Assembly (NCBI RefSeq): GCF_964021845.1
Contig: NZ_CAXHZC010000008.1
Location: 62,001-126,000, forward strand
Length of the DNA: 64,000 nt
Source: Arcticibacterium sp964021845
Lineage (GTDB): Bacteria > Bacteroidota > Bacteroidia > Cytophagales > Spirosomataceae
Direction of reading: 5' to 3'
Positions 44,895-54,725 of this stretch are shown here, one piece after another (the first letter of the stretch is position 1; every line of letters begins with the position of its first letter). The notes below the pieces were generated by a model. The model was not told the origin of the DNA. It did no database searches and saw nothing but the letters and a program-made list of their open reading frames with translations. The position numbers and the translations under genes are program-made.

Positions 44895-45686
44895 TTAAAA
44901 AATACCATCTGTAATTGCAATTGGATAACCTTGAGGCGTAGTTTTAAAGGCGTCAATAAAAGAGTGGAATGGAGCACTTTTACCAAGAACGGCTTCATCT
45001 TTTCCTTTAAGGATAGTGAAATAGGTGTGGCCTTCTTTTTTTACCTCAAAGGCATTTGCATCGGCAATTTTTTGAAGCATTTCATTAAAACTTGCGTCTC
45101 TAGCTTTTTCACTTTCATAAGACAGTGATTTTAGATAAAGACTATCGTCATCATTATAAACAGCGTAGTAGAAAAGTCCGTTTGGAGGATTGAATTTGAC
45201 ATAGCCTGTATTATCTCCGTTTTCGTCTTTGACCCTTAATCTGCCTAAATATTCTTTGTCTTCTAAAAAGCTTTGAGGTTTTACTGTCTTTGGAAGCTCG
45301 GTTTGTACTTCTGTGGATGTAGTACCTAATGATAAAACTTTAGCTTTTAAGGCTTCGGTTTCTAAAGCTTTGGTAAACGGGCAGGAGCGAGCTATTTCTT
45401 GGTGATTTCCTGCTTTTATAATTAAGAAGTAGTTTTTACCTTCTTTAATTACTTTAAACCTTTTTTCAAGTTTAATATTCTTTAAAACCGATTTGATTCC
45501 GTTATCTCTAGACTTGACTTCTTTGTAGCCTTCACTTCTAAAAAGTATGGTATTCGGATTTTCAATAATAGCGAAGAAATGAAGCGACGATTTTTTATCA
45601 GTAAACTTGATGATTCCATTTTCGTCAACTTCTTCAAGGTTTTGTAAGTATCCTTCACATGGAAGGTAGTCATTCTGTTTTTCCAT
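44895..45686 (-). CDS. DUF1508 (YegP-like) domain protein
   Basis: 263 residues made of two similar halves. Each carries repeats like FRSEGYKEVKSRDNGIKSV and LKSLSYESEKARDASFNEM, matching the DUF1508/YegP pattern, where short beta hairpins precede a helix with NGI-like ends. There is no signal peptide. Function unknown; related proteins are often stress-linked. It is convergent with the BamA-like gene with a 12-base gap. Confidence 0.8.
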   Translation of the reverse strand: MEKQNDYLPCEGYLQNLEEVDENGIIKFTDKKSSLHFFAIIENPNTILFRSEGYKEVKSRDNGIKSVLKNIKLEKRFKVIKEGKNYFLIIKAGNHQEIARSCPFTKALETEALKAKVLSLGTTSTEVQTELPKTVKPQSFLEDKEYLGRLRVKDENGDNTGYVKFNPPNGLFYYAVYNDDDSLYLKSLSYESEKARDASFNEMLQKIADANAFEVKKEGHTYFTILKGKDEAVLGKSAPFHSFIDAFKTTPQGYPIAITDGIF

Positions 45687-45884
45687 AAGGCTTTGTTTTA
45701 TTATTCTTAATTTAAGTACTGGTAATGAATAATTTAAATACTAAATGTTAATGTTTAGAAAAACCTTGATAAACGGATATTCCAACTTGGAATTATTAAA
45801 TATTGGTGTTAGAGAGTGAACGTATTGATGTAGTGCTATTTTTCGTTTTCAGTAGATTGCGAATGTTAAGGGGTAGCCCTAAAA

Positions 45885-45920
45885 CAAAAAGAGCCCTCAA
45901 GCATGGCTTGAAGGCTCTTT
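45885..45920 (-). terminator. Terminator of ilvE
   Basis: On the - strand AAAGAGCCTTCAAG and CTTGAGGGCTCTTT pair with one mismatch around a short loop, followed by a T-rich run. It is 18 bases past the ilvE stop. The rest of 45687-45937 shows no gene. Confidence 0.82.
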
Positions 45921-45937
45921 AAAGTGTTTATCAAAGC

Positions 45938-47005
45938 TTAAACTTTATATACCCATCCATGAGTATCTTCTAATTTTCCTTTTCTAATTCCATCTAGTTT
46001 TTCTTTCAAAATACTAGAAATAGACTTTTCTGTGATTGCTGGTAGCGGGATATCCTCACCTTCATATCCTACACCAGAAAATGGAGAAACCACTACCGCA
46101 GTACCAGCTCCAAATACTTCTGTTACAGAACCGTCTTTTATACCTTCTACAATGTCTCTCACGTAAACATCTTGTTCTGAAACTTCATAGCCTGAGTCTC
46201 TGGCAATGTTAATTAAAGAGTCACGCGTAATACCCTTAAGAATGGTGGTACTTGTTTTTGGTGTTAAAAGTTTACCGTCCTTTACAAAGAAAACGTTCAT
46301 GGTTCCTGATTCCTCAAACTTCGTATGTGTTTGAGCGTCAGTCCATAATAGTTGTGTATATCCTTGCTCTTGAGCTAATTTAGCTGGGTATAGAGAAGCT
46401 GCATAGTTACCTGCACATTTTGCGTAACCCACACCACCAGTGGCAGCTCTAATGTATTCTGTTTCTATTTTGACTTTAGGCGGCGTACTATAGTATTTTC
46501 CTGCAGGGCTCATGATAATCATAAACCTGTAGTTAAATGATGGCCTAACACCTAAATATACGTCAGATGCAAACATAAACGGACGAAGGTATAAAGAGTT
46601 GTCTTCTCCTTCTGGAACCCATGCAGCATCTAACTTTAAGATTTCTTTTAAGCCATCCATGAAAATCTCTTCTGGCACCTGTGCCATGCACATTCTCTCA
46701 GCAGATATGTTAAATCTTTTGAAGTTTTCTTCTGGTCTAAACATGACTACATCACCATCTACATTTTTAAAAGCTTTCATACCTTCAAAAATAGATTGTC
46801 CATAATGAAGAGAAGCTAAAGCAGGATTATATGCAATGTCGCCGTATGGTAAAATTTCTGGTGTTTGCCAGACGCCATTAATACAGTCTGCGACCAGCAT
46901 GTGGTCAGTAAAGAGTGAACCAAAAACAATGTTTTCTTGGTCTAACTGTTTAATACGACTTTCTTTAACGTGCGTTATTTTAAACGCTGTGGCTTCTTCT
47001 ACCAT
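45938..47005 (-). CDS. ilvE: Branched-chain amino acid aminotransferase
   Basis: This 355-residue fold-type IV PLP enzyme has its PLP Lys at Lys196 in VGYAKCAGNYAASL. LHYGQSIFEGMKAF, LYLRPFMFASD and VTEVFGAGTAVVVSP are typical of the BCAT family. It interconverts Leu, Ile and Val with their oxo acids. The gene stands alone, with no other ilv genes around it. Confidence 0.95.
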   Translation of the reverse strand: MVEEATAFKITHVKESRIKQLDQENIVFGSLFTDHMLVADCINGVWQTPEILPYGDIAYNPALASLHYGQSIFEGMKAFKNVDGDVVMFRPEENFKRFNISAERMCMAQVPEEIFMDGLKEILKLDAAWVPEGEDNSLYLRPFMFASDVYLGVRPSFNYRFMIIMSPAGKYYSTPPKVKIETEYIRAATGGVGYAKCAGNYAASLYPAKLAQEQGYTQLLWTDAQTHTKFEESGTMNVFFVKDGKLLTPKTSTTILKGITRDSLINIARDSGYEVSEQDVYVRDIVEGIKDGSVTEVFGAGTAVVVSPFSGVGYEGEDIPLPAITEKSISSILKEKLDGIRKGKLEDTHGWVYKV

Positions 47006-47184
47006 AATTGAAAATGTTATATAAATGAATATTCAAACATCGAACCAATTGTTTGATTCGGTTTGGTGATGCAATTATTGACAATAATAATTAGAGTATC
47101 AAACCTTTTGCAGAAAAATACTTGTCTTGACAACTAAAATCTTTTTTTACGGTGTCAGCACGATAAAAAAATGTCAAAAATAGG

Positions 47185-48645
47185 TTACTTATTTTCCCAA
47201 GGGAATTCGGTTAACCACATTTCCTTTCTATCTAAAATTTCACTACCATAAGTTGCCTCTGGGCTTACCGCTTGGAAAGTTCCAGTGGGTGTCTTTTTTG
47301 CTTTGCTTCTAATTCTAGCCATAGTGTCGCTGCCTAAGATATCAGATAATGCAGCGTATAAAAGTGTTTCGTCAGGATCTCCAAAGGCTTTATAAGGTAG
47401 AATGGCGTCCTGTACTTCTATGTCCACGGCAAAACCTTCTTTTGTTCCATAGTCAGATTCTCCAGCGGCATTAAATGTTTTTAAAACGATTGGTTGCATT
47501 CCCCATTCCCACCTTTTGGGCTCTTGGGTATCTTTTATAGTAATGGAACCTACGTTTTTTCCATAAGTGTGCTCACCTACTAGAATAACCTCCATATAAG
47601 GTTTCAGGTTATTGATAACCATTTCACTGGCAGAGGCCGTACCATTTGAAACCAAGAAGTATACACGATCCAATGTCTCCAAGGTATTTAGAGTGCCACC
47701 AGCACTGCTGTTCGAAGTTGAAAAATAGGTTTCAAAAGAGCTCGCGGGCTTACTGGCCATTTGTTCTTCATTCCAAACTTGGCGTGTCATTAAGTTTGAG
47801 GTGTTTATGTCTTTCACTATTAATGAGCTAATAATCTCGGCAGAAGAAATATATCCTCCAGGGTTATACCTAAAGTCCACTACTAGTTCATCTATGCCTT
47901 GGCTTTTAAATTCGCCAAAAGCTTGATTGACATCTTTATCACTTGATGTTAAGAATTGATTGTATGCAAAGTATCCAACTTTCTTTCCACCAATGTTTAT
48001 GATTTCATAGTGTTGTACAGCTTTGGTCTGTGTAAGTTCCTTTGTGATTTCTAATGTTTTTTTAGAGTCTACTACCTCTTGACCAACATATACACCCATG
48101 GTTAGTGTAGCCGTTTCTAAATCTTTCAAGATTGTGCCGTAATTGTCTACAGTAATAGTTTCACCATTCACTTTGGTAATGAAATCTCCTCTTTTAATCT
48201 CTAACCTTTCTGCCGCACTGTTTTTTAGGGAGTTGCTTATGGAAAAGGTAATTCTTGTTCTAGCAACGTCGGCGTAAAAGGGTTTATAGCTAAAGCCAAA
48301 AATGCTGTTTAATCCGTTTAGAGAATTAGTGAGAGCATCGGCACTTGCATACATAACGGAGAATCGGTCGGTCTCGCCTTGTTCAAATAGCAGTGATTTA
48401 AAATATGAATCAGGCTCTATAGCAAGGTCTGTCTGGCTTAGGTCTACCATTTCTTTTTCCCAATAATAATAGCTCTTCATGCTGCTGTAGATCCAATTAT
48501 TGACTGGCGAGTTAGCCAGAATAGGATTTTCCTCCTTAGGCTCCTCAGTTGGATCCGTTTTATCAATAGGCTCAGGATTTTTTTCTTTACAAGCTAAAGT
48601 AAGCAGGAAGGAAATTATAGGAAGTAGATAAAGCTTTTTATTCAT
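47185..48645 (-). CDS. S41-family peptidase lipoprotein (C-terminal processing type)
   Basis: 486 residues. Lipobox LTLAC with Cys19, then a PDZ-like region (about 105-195), then the S41 core. Catalytic Ser is in SNGTASASEMVI, Lys in GKNVGSI; VDFRYNPGGY precedes them. Such proteases trim or degrade envelope proteins by recognising C termini. This shorter secreted form is common in Bacteroidota. The 255 bases upstream (48646-48900) hold only the nqr promoter. Confidence 0.88.
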   Translation of the reverse strand: MNKKLYLLPIISFLLTLACKEKNPEPIDKTDPTEEPKEENPILANSPVNNWIYSSMKSYYYWEKEMVDLSQTDLAIEPDSYFKSLLFEQGETDRFSVMYASADALTNSLNGLNSIFGFSYKPFYADVARTRITFSISNSLKNSAAERLEIKRGDFITKVNGETITVDNYGTILKDLETATLTMGVYVGQEVVDSKKTLEITKELTQTKAVQHYEIINIGGKKVGYFAYNQFLTSSDKDVNQAFGEFKSQGIDELVVDFRYNPGGYISSAEIISSLIVKDINTSNLMTRQVWNEEQMASKPASSFETYFSTSNSSAGGTLNTLETLDRVYFLVSNGTASASEMVINNLKPYMEVILVGEHTYGKNVGSITIKDTQEPKRWEWGMQPIVLKTFNAAGESDYGTKEGFAVDIEVQDAILPYKAFGDPDETLLYAALSDILGSDTMARIRSKAKKTPTGTFQAVSPEATYGSEILDRKEMWLTEFPWENK

Positions 48646-48820
48646 AATGATATTTAAAACGAAAAGTCTCGTAATTTAATACGTAAAGTTTAAGGAAAAG
48701 GATGGTAAAAGACTTTTAAGTGAATTTTTGTAAAATTATCAGTTTAGTACTGTTATTGGCTTGGAAATCTTCTTTTTCAAATGTTTTATCTGAGACACGT
48801 CCAAACAATTGATTCAGACT

Positions 48821-48850
48821 TTTGCTAATTGACTAAAAAAATTATCTTTA
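48821..48850 (+). promoter_or_regulatory. Candidate Bacteroidota promoter of the nqr operon
   Basis: TTTG at 48821-48824 and TATCTTTA at 48843-48850 are separated by 18 bases, close to the Bacteroidota consensus TTTG-N19-TAnnTTTG. It lies 50 bases upstream of the nqrA ATG. Confidence 0.55.
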
Positions 48851-48900
48851 CACAAAATTGACAATTTCGATTCTAAACTGTAAGACAATATCAGGATTTC

Positions 48901-50229
48901 ATGGGTAAATCTATACGCCTTAAAAAAGGCTACGACATTAAATTATTAGGGGAAGCTTCCAAAGAAATTGCAGAAATTCCTGCCGCTGAAATTTTTGCGG
49001 TAAAACCAACAGATTATCTTTCAATAACACCCAAACTGGTGGTTAAGGTTGGTGATGAGGTTTTGGCAGGTTCTTCTTTGTTTTTTGACAAAAAAAGACC
49101 CGATATAAATTTCCCGTCTCCTATTAGTGGAGAGGTGGTGGAAATAGTAAGGGGAGCCAAAAGAAAAGTTTTGGAGATAAGAATACTGGCAGATAAAACT
49201 ACCAAATTTGTCAAAACTGCAATTCCTTCTAAATTAGAAGCTCAAAATATCAAGGACACCTTAATTAAAGGAAACTTGTGGTCACTATTAAAACAACGTC
49301 CTTTTTCAATTATCCCTTCTACAGAAGAGCAACCTAAAGCTATTTTCGTATCTACTTTCGACTCGGCACCACTTGCTCCAGATTTATCTTTTGTGATTGA
49401 GCAAAATAAGGCTGGCTTTGAAAAGGGCTTAGAAGTTTTGAACATTTTAGCTTCTGGCAATTTAGAAGTTGGAATGGAGGCGGGTGCTTCACTAACTGTA
49501 AGTTCTGGAAATAAAAATGAATTTAGTGGGCCTCATCCTGCAGGGAATGTGGGTATACAAATTCATCATGTTTCACCATTAAAAGCTGGAGAAAGCGTTT
49601 GGTATCTAGATGCACAAGACGTTATTATCTTAGGAGAGTTTTTTAAATCTGGTGAATATCATGCTGACAGGATAATAGCAGTAACAGGTTCAGAAGTAAG
49701 TAATCCGTCTTATGCTAAATTAAAAGTAGGACAGTCGCTTTCTAAATTATTAGCTGACCAAGTAAGTGAAAGTAACGTAAGGTACATTCAGGGGAATGTT
49801 CTTTCGGGTGCTACTTCACATAGCGAAGACTTCTTATCTTTTTATACTTCGCAACTGACTGTGATACCAGAAGGTAATAAAGCAGAGTTTTTAGGATGGT
49901 TATTGCCTTCTACTACAAAGCTAAGTTTATCTAGAACATACTTTTCATGGCTAACGCCAAATAAGAAGTATGAAATAGATACTAATACTCATGGAGAAGA
50001 GCGTGCTTTTGTAATGAGTGGTCAATACGAGAAAGTATTGCCAATGAATATTATGCCAGTTCAGCTTTTAAAAGCAATCATGGCTGGAGACATTGAAAGA
50101 ATGGAAGCTTTAGGTATTTATGAAGTTGCAGAAGAAGATTTAGCTCTTTGTGAATTTGTGTGTACCTCAAAAATTGAAGTTCAGAAAATTGTACGTGAAG
50201 GTCTTGACCTGATACGTACAGAAGGTTAA
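48901..50229 (+). CDS. nqrA: Na+-translocating NADH:quinone reductase subunit A
   Basis: This 442-residue peripheral subunit of Na+-NQR starts with IRLKKGYDIKLLGEA. FSGPHPAGNVGIQIHHVSP is highly conserved in NqrA. It binds ubiquinone or menaquinone at the cytoplasmic side of the pump. First gene of the nqrABCDEF-apbE operon. Confidence 0.96.
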   Translation: MGKSIRLKKGYDIKLLGEASKEIAEIPAAEIFAVKPTDYLSITPKLVVKVGDEVLAGSSLFFDKKRPDINFPSPISGEVVEIVRGAKRKVLEIRILADKTTKFVKTAIPSKLEAQNIKDTLIKGNLWSLLKQRPFSIIPSTEEQPKAIFVSTFDSAPLAPDLSFVIEQNKAGFEKGLEVLNILASGNLEVGMEAGASLTVSSGNKNEFSGPHPAGNVGIQIHHVSPLKAGESVWYLDAQDVIILGEFFKSGEYHADRIIAVTGSEVSNPSYAKLKVGQSLSKLLADQVSESNVRYIQGNVLSGATSHSEDFLSFYTSQLTVIPEGNKAEFLGWLLPSTTKLSLSRTYFSWLTPNKKYEIDTNTHGEERAFVMSGQYEKVLPMNIMPVQLLKAIMAGDIERMEALGIYEVAEEDLALCEFVCTSKIEVQKIVREGLDLIRTEG

Positions 50230-50250
50230 TAAATAAAAAAGCATATTTTA

Positions 50251-51405
50251 GTGAAGATATTACACGATTTTTTAGAATCTGTTAAGCCCAATTTTGAGAA
50301 AGGGGGCAAGTTAGAAAAGTGGCATCCAGCTTTTGAGGCCTTTGAAACCTTAGCGTTTGTTCCAGCCATTACCACTAAAAACGGAGTGCATATTAAAGAC
50401 GCAATGGATATGAAGCGTACCATGATTACCGTGGTTATTGCTTTAATTCCTTGTTTGCTTTTTGGCATGTGGAATGTTGGTCATCAGCATTACTTAGCAT
50501 TTGGAATGGAGGCTGATTTGTTAGACAAGTTTATGTTTGGCCTTTGGAAGGTACTGCCTATTGTGGTGGTTTCTTATGCCGTTGGTTTAGGTGTTGAGTT
50601 TATATTCTCTGTAGTTGCAGGACACCCAGTGAGTGAGGGCTATTTGGTTACAGGTTTATTGATTCCTTTAACGCTTCCTGTAACTGTTCCACTATGGATG
50701 GTGGCTCTTGGAGCTGTTTTCTGTACACTTTTAGGTAAAGAGATTTTTGGAGGAACTGGTTTCAACTTTATGAATCCTGCACTTTTAGCGAGAGCGTTTA
50801 TGTTTTTTGCCTTCCCAGCATTTATGTCTGGAGAGGTTTGGACGGACCTTTCTGCTGAAGAAGGTCACACTGTTTTAGACGCATATTCAGGTGCTACTAA
50901 CCTAGTGCCTTTTGATACGGATATATCGGCCATGCAGTCGGCATCGGATATGTTTATAGGTTTTGAACAAGGCTCCATTGGAGAAACTTCGGTGATTGCC
51001 TGCCTTATTGGTGCTGCCATATTAGTAATTACAGGTGTAGGTAGCTTACGTATTATTTTATCTGTTTTTGGAGGAGGTTTCTTAATGGGTTTACTTATGA
51101 ATGTATTAGCTCCTGAAGCGGCTAACCACGCTATGCATATGCCAGCTCTTAATCACCTTTTAGTGGGTGGTTTTGCCTTTGGTGCAGTGTTTATGGCAAC
51201 TGACCCAGTGACAGCCTCACATACAGGTAAAGGGAAAATTATTTATGGTTTACTGATTGGTGCATTCACGGTTATTTTAAGAGTATTTAATCCGGCTTAC
51301 CCAGAGGGGATGATGCTGAGTATTTTATTGTTCAATGTTTTTGCCCCATTAATTGATCATATGGTGGTAGAATCTCACATCAAAAAAAGATTGAAACATG
51401 CATAG
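50251..51405 (+). CDS. nqrB: Na+-translocating NADH:quinone reductase subunit B
   Basis: This 384-residue membrane subunit with about 10 helices starts at a GTG. The covalent FMN site SGAT is at residues 213-216 with FMN on Thr216 (DAYSGATNLVPF). GTGFNFMNPALLARAF and ATDPVTASHTGKG are further family motifs. NqrB carries Na+ translocation steps and the riboflavin site. It overlaps nqrC by eight bases. Confidence 0.96.
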   Translation: MKILHDFLESVKPNFEKGGKLEKWHPAFEAFETLAFVPAITTKNGVHIKDAMDMKRTMITVVIALIPCLLFGMWNVGHQHYLAFGMEADLLDKFMFGLWKVLPIVVVSYAVGLGVEFIFSVVAGHPVSEGYLVTGLLIPLTLPVTVPLWMVALGAVFCTLLGKEIFGGTGFNFMNPALLARAFMFFAFPAFMSGEVWTDLSAEEGHTVLDAYSGATNLVPFDTDISAMQSASDMFIGFEQGSIGETSVIACLIGAAILVITGVGSLRIILSVFGGGFLMGLLMNVLAPEAANHAMHMPALNHLLVGGFAFGAVFMATDPVTASHTGKGKIIYGLLIGAFTVILRVFNPAYPEGMMLSILLFNVFAPLIDHMVVESHIKKRLKHA

Positions 51406-52105
51406 TAATAAATATACATTTATATATGCCATAGGTTTGTCAATGTTGACAGCCGTGGTGTTGGTGTTAACTTCGCAGCAGCTTAAACCTTTACAGGAAG
51501 CTAATTTAGCGTTAGATAGCAAACGAAGTGTTTTGAAGTCCGTTTTGGTGACTTCTGAAGAAGATGAGGTTATTGAAACTGCTTACGATGGTTCTGTAGA
51601 AGAAATGGTAGTGGACAGCGAAGGAAACGAAGTAACGGGTGTTGATGTAGCGGATGTAGACCTTAAAAGAGAAATTGCTAAAGAGCCTTCTGAAAGACAA
51701 CTTCCTTTGTATGTTTACACAGAGGATAATGGCAGTAAAGCTTACATCGTTCCTATGCGAGGTGTAGGGCTTTGGGGGCCTGTTTGGGGATATTTAGCTC
51801 TGAGTGACGATTTTAATACAATCAAAGGAGCATTTTTTGACCATAAAGGGGAAACTCCTGGTCTTGGTGCAGAAATCACAGAACTAATTTTCCAAGAGCA
51901 GTTTCAAGGGAAAAAGATTTTAGACAGCAATGGAGATTTTGCCTCAGTTAACGTACTGAAAAGCACAATGAAATCTTCATTAGATTCAGAGAATAGGGTA
52001 GACGCAATTTCTGGTGGTACCATTACTTCAAATGGAGTAGATGATATGATTAAAAACTGTGTAGCTCCTTATTTGACTTATTTTAACAATCTTAAATCAA
52101 ATTAA
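51398..52105 (+). CDS. nqrC: Na+-translocating NADH:quinone reductase subunit C
   Basis: This 235-residue protein has one N-terminal membrane helix. The second covalent FMN site is SGGT with Thr208 (AISGGTITSNGVD). GVGLWGPVWGYLAL and GETPGLGAEIT are hallmarks. The acidic insert around residues 52-80 is longer than in Vibrio. FMN is attached by the ApbE protein encoded at the end of the operon. Confidence 0.96.
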   Translation: MHSNKYTFIYAIGLSMLTAVVLVLTSQQLKPLQEANLALDSKRSVLKSVLVTSEEDEVIETAYDGSVEEMVVDSEGNEVTGVDVADVDLKREIAKEPSERQLPLYVYTEDNGSKAYIVPMRGVGLWGPVWGYLALSDDFNTIKGAFFDHKGETPGLGAEITELIFQEQFQGKKILDSNGDFASVNVLKSTMKSSLDSENRVDAISGGTITSNGVDDMIKNCVAPYLTYFNNLKSN

Positions 52106-52106
52106 T

Positions 52107-52775
52107 ATGGCAGAAGAAGTAGCAGAATTAAAAGAAAAGAAAGAGCCATTATTTTCGAAGAAGAATTTACAGGTTTTAAAAGACCCACTTGACGACACCA
52201 ACCCGGTTTCTGTTCAGGTTCTTGGAATATGTTCGGCTTTGGCAGTAACTGTACAGGTGAAGCCTGCTATTATAATGACTTTAGGGGTACTTTTTGTAAG
52301 TGCTTTTTCTAACCTTATTATAAGTTTACTTCGTAACGGAATTCCAGGAAGGGTTCGAATCATCGTTCAGCTTATAGTAGTGGCTACCTTGGTAACTATT
52401 GTTGACCAAGTGCTTAAAGCCTTTATGTTTGACGTAAGTAAGCAGCTTGCAGTTTTTGTGGGGCTTATTATTACCAACTGTATTATCATGGGACGTTTGG
52501 AGGCTTTTGCTCTAGGTCAAAAACCATGGCCAGCTTTCTTAGATGGTATTGGTAATGGTTTGGGTTATGGTCTTATTTTAATAGCGGTAGCTTTCTTTAG
52601 AGAATTATTTGGAGCAGGTTCTGTTCTAGGCTTTCAAGTTATTCCCGAATGGGCCTATGAGCATGGTTATGTGAATAATGGTTTGATGGTGCTTCCACCG
52701 GCGGCCCTTTTCTTAATCGGAGTTTATATTTGGATACAACGTAGCCGTAATCAGAAATTAATTAACGTTTCTTAA
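52107..52775 (+). CDS. nqrD: Na+-translocating NADH:quinone reductase subunit D
   Basis: This 222-residue six-helix membrane subunit contains NPVSVQVLGICSALAVTVQ, and VGLIITNCIIMGRLEAFA with the Cys that binds the NqrD/E iron site. It follows nqrC after one base. Confidence 0.96.
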   Translation: MAEEVAELKEKKEPLFSKKNLQVLKDPLDDTNPVSVQVLGICSALAVTVQVKPAIIMTLGVLFVSAFSNLIISLLRNGIPGRVRIIVQLIVVATLVTIVDQVLKAFMFDVSKQLAVFVGLIITNCIIMGRLEAFALGQKPWPAFLDGIGNGLGYGLILIAVAFFRELFGAGSVLGFQVIPEWAYEHGYVNNGLMVLPPAALFLIGVYIWIQRSRNQKLINVS

Positions 52776-52794
52776 TTAGTTTAAGAATATCTAT

Positions 52795-53409
52795 ATGGAA
52801 AATCTTTTAAGTCTTTTTGTAAAAGCAATTTTTGTCGAGAATGCGGTTTTCGCTTTCTTCTTAGGAATGTGTTCATTTCTCGCGGTTTCTAAGAAAATAA
52901 AAACTGCGTTTGGTCTTGGGTTGGCTGTAATCTTTGTGATGCTGCTTACCACTCCTTTAAATTATGTAATTCTTAATTACATGTTAGGAGAGGGAGCTTT
53001 AGCATGGATTCACCCATCATTAGCTGATGTAGATCTTACTTTCTTATCGTTTATTTTGTTTATTTCTACCATAGCTGGTGCGGTTCAGTTGGTAGAGATG
53101 GCTATTGAAAAATTTGCACCAGCACTTTACAGTGCTTTGGGTATCTTTTTGCCTCTGATTACGGTAAACTGTTCCATTCTTGGTGCGTCTCTTTTCATGC
53201 AAGAGAGAGAGTATAACTTCTCAGAAACCTTTGTGTTCTCCTTAGGTACAGGTATTGGATTCTTCTTAGCCATAGTTTTATTGGCTGCTATTAGAGAGCG
53301 ACTTCAATATTCTAAAGTTCCTCCAGCACTCCAAGGTTTAGGAATAGCCATGATGGTAACTGGGCTTATGGCTCTTGCTTTTTTAAGTTTTTCAGGTATT
53401 AAATTGTAA
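52795..53409 (+). CDS. nqrE: Na+-translocating NADH:quinone reductase subunit E
   Basis: This 204-residue six-helix subunit is paralogous to NqrD in inverted topology. FVENAVFAFFLGMCSFLAVS near the start and LPLITVNCSILGASLFM carry the two Cys of the intramembrane iron site shared with NqrD. Confidence 0.96.
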   Translation: MENLLSLFVKAIFVENAVFAFFLGMCSFLAVSKKIKTAFGLGLAVIFVMLLTTPLNYVILNYMLGEGALAWIHPSLADVDLTFLSFILFISTIAGAVQLVEMAIEKFAPALYSALGIFLPLITVNCSILGASLFMQEREYNFSETFVFSLGTGIGFFLAIVLLAAIRERLQYSKVPPALQGLGIAMMVTGLMALAFLSFSGIKL

Positions 53410-53420
53410 ACCTATTATTT

Positions 53421-54725
53421 ATGCTACCTATACTTCTTAGTAGTATTGTTGTTTTTGTTTTAGTGGTTCTGTTGTTTGTATTCTTAATACTTACAGCTAA
53501 GGCTAAACTCTTGCCACAAAACGATGTGAAAATTATTGTTAATGGTGATAAGGATAATCCAATTATCACAAAGTCGGGAGATACATTGTTAAATGTTTTG
53601 GGTGCTAATGACCTGTTTCTTGCTTCTGCCTGTGGTGGAGGTGGAACATGTGCCATGTGTACTTGTAATGTTTATGAAGGTGGAGGAGAAGTTCTTCCTA
53701 CGGAAACCAATCACCTTAACCGTCGTCAAGTAGGCGAGAAGCTTCGTTTGGCCTGCCAAGTGAAAGTTAAGGAGGATATGGAAATTAAAATTCCTGATGA
53801 GGTTTTTGGTGTCAAAAAATGGGAGTGTGAGGTTACTTCAAATTATAACGTTGCATCTTTTATTAAGGAGTTTCAGGTGAAACTACCGGAAGGTGAAAAC
53901 TTAGATTTTGAAGCAGGTGGTTATATTCAAATTGACGTACCTAAAACTACCGTAGAATTTAAAGACATTGACATTACTGCTCACCCAAAGTATCATGAAA
54001 CAGCTGATAAATTTAAAGAGGAGTGGGATAAATTTAACCTATGGCCTTTAAAAATGGTCAATGATGAGGAGGTTTTTAGGGCATATTCTATGGCTAATCA
54101 TCCTGCAGAAGGTAATATGGTTAGTTTGACTATTAGAATAGCTACACCACCATGGGACAGAGCCAAAAACACATGGATGGATGTAAACCCGGGTTTATGT
54201 TCTTCTTATATTTTTGGGAGAAAACCAGGTGATAAAGTAACTATCTCTGGACCTTACGGTGAGTTCTTTATTAAAGACACGGAAGCAGAAATGCTTTATA
54301 TAGGTGGAGGTGCAGGAATGGCACCAATGCGTTCTCACTTGTATCACTTATTCCATACACTAAAAACTAAGCGTAAGGTTACTTTCTTTTATGGTGGACG
54401 TACCAAAAGAGAATTATTTTACATAGAAGAGTTTAGAGAAATAGAGAAGCAATTTCCAAATTTTAAATTCTGTATTGCACTTGATAATCCTCAACCAGAA
54501 GATAATTGGGTACTTAAGAAAGATATTAATGATCCAGAAGGTGATGGTTTCAAAGGCTTTGTGCACAATGTGGTTATTGACGAATTCTTAAGTAAGCACG
54601 AAGCTCCTGAAGATTTAGAACTTTACTTCTGTGGACCACCGATGATGAATCAGTCGGTTATTAAAATGGCAGATGATTGGGGTATTCCAGACGAAAATGT
54701 AGCATTTGATGACTTTGGAGGTTAA
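53421..54725 (+). CDS. nqrF: Na+-translocating NADH:quinone reductase subunit F
   Basis: 434 residues: an N-terminal membrane helix, a 2Fe-2S ferredoxin domain with Cys71, Cys77, Cys80 and Cys112 (ACGGGGTCAMC), then FAD and NADH domains (RAYSMANHP, GGGAGMAPMRSH, YFCGPPMMN). It is the electron entry point of the pump. Its 3' end overlaps apbE. Confidence 0.97.
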   Translation: MLPILLSSIVVFVLVVLLFVFLILTAKAKLLPQNDVKIIVNGDKDNPIITKSGDTLLNVLGANDLFLASACGGGGTCAMCTCNVYEGGGEVLPTETNHLNRRQVGEKLRLACQVKVKEDMEIKIPDEVFGVKKWECEVTSNYNVASFIKEFQVKLPEGENLDFEAGGYIQIDVPKTTVEFKDIDITAHPKYHETADKFKEEWDKFNLWPLKMVNDEEVFRAYSMANHPAEGNMVSLTIRIATPPWDRAKNTWMDVNPGLCSSYIFGRKPGDKVTISGPYGEFFIKDTEAEMLYIGGGAGMAPMRSHLYHLFHTLKTKRKVTFFYGGRTKRELFYIEEFREIEKQFPNFKFCIALDNPQPEDNWVLKKDINDPEGDGFKGFVHNVVIDEFLSKHEAPEDLELYFCGPPMMNQSVIKMADDWGIPDENVAFDDFGG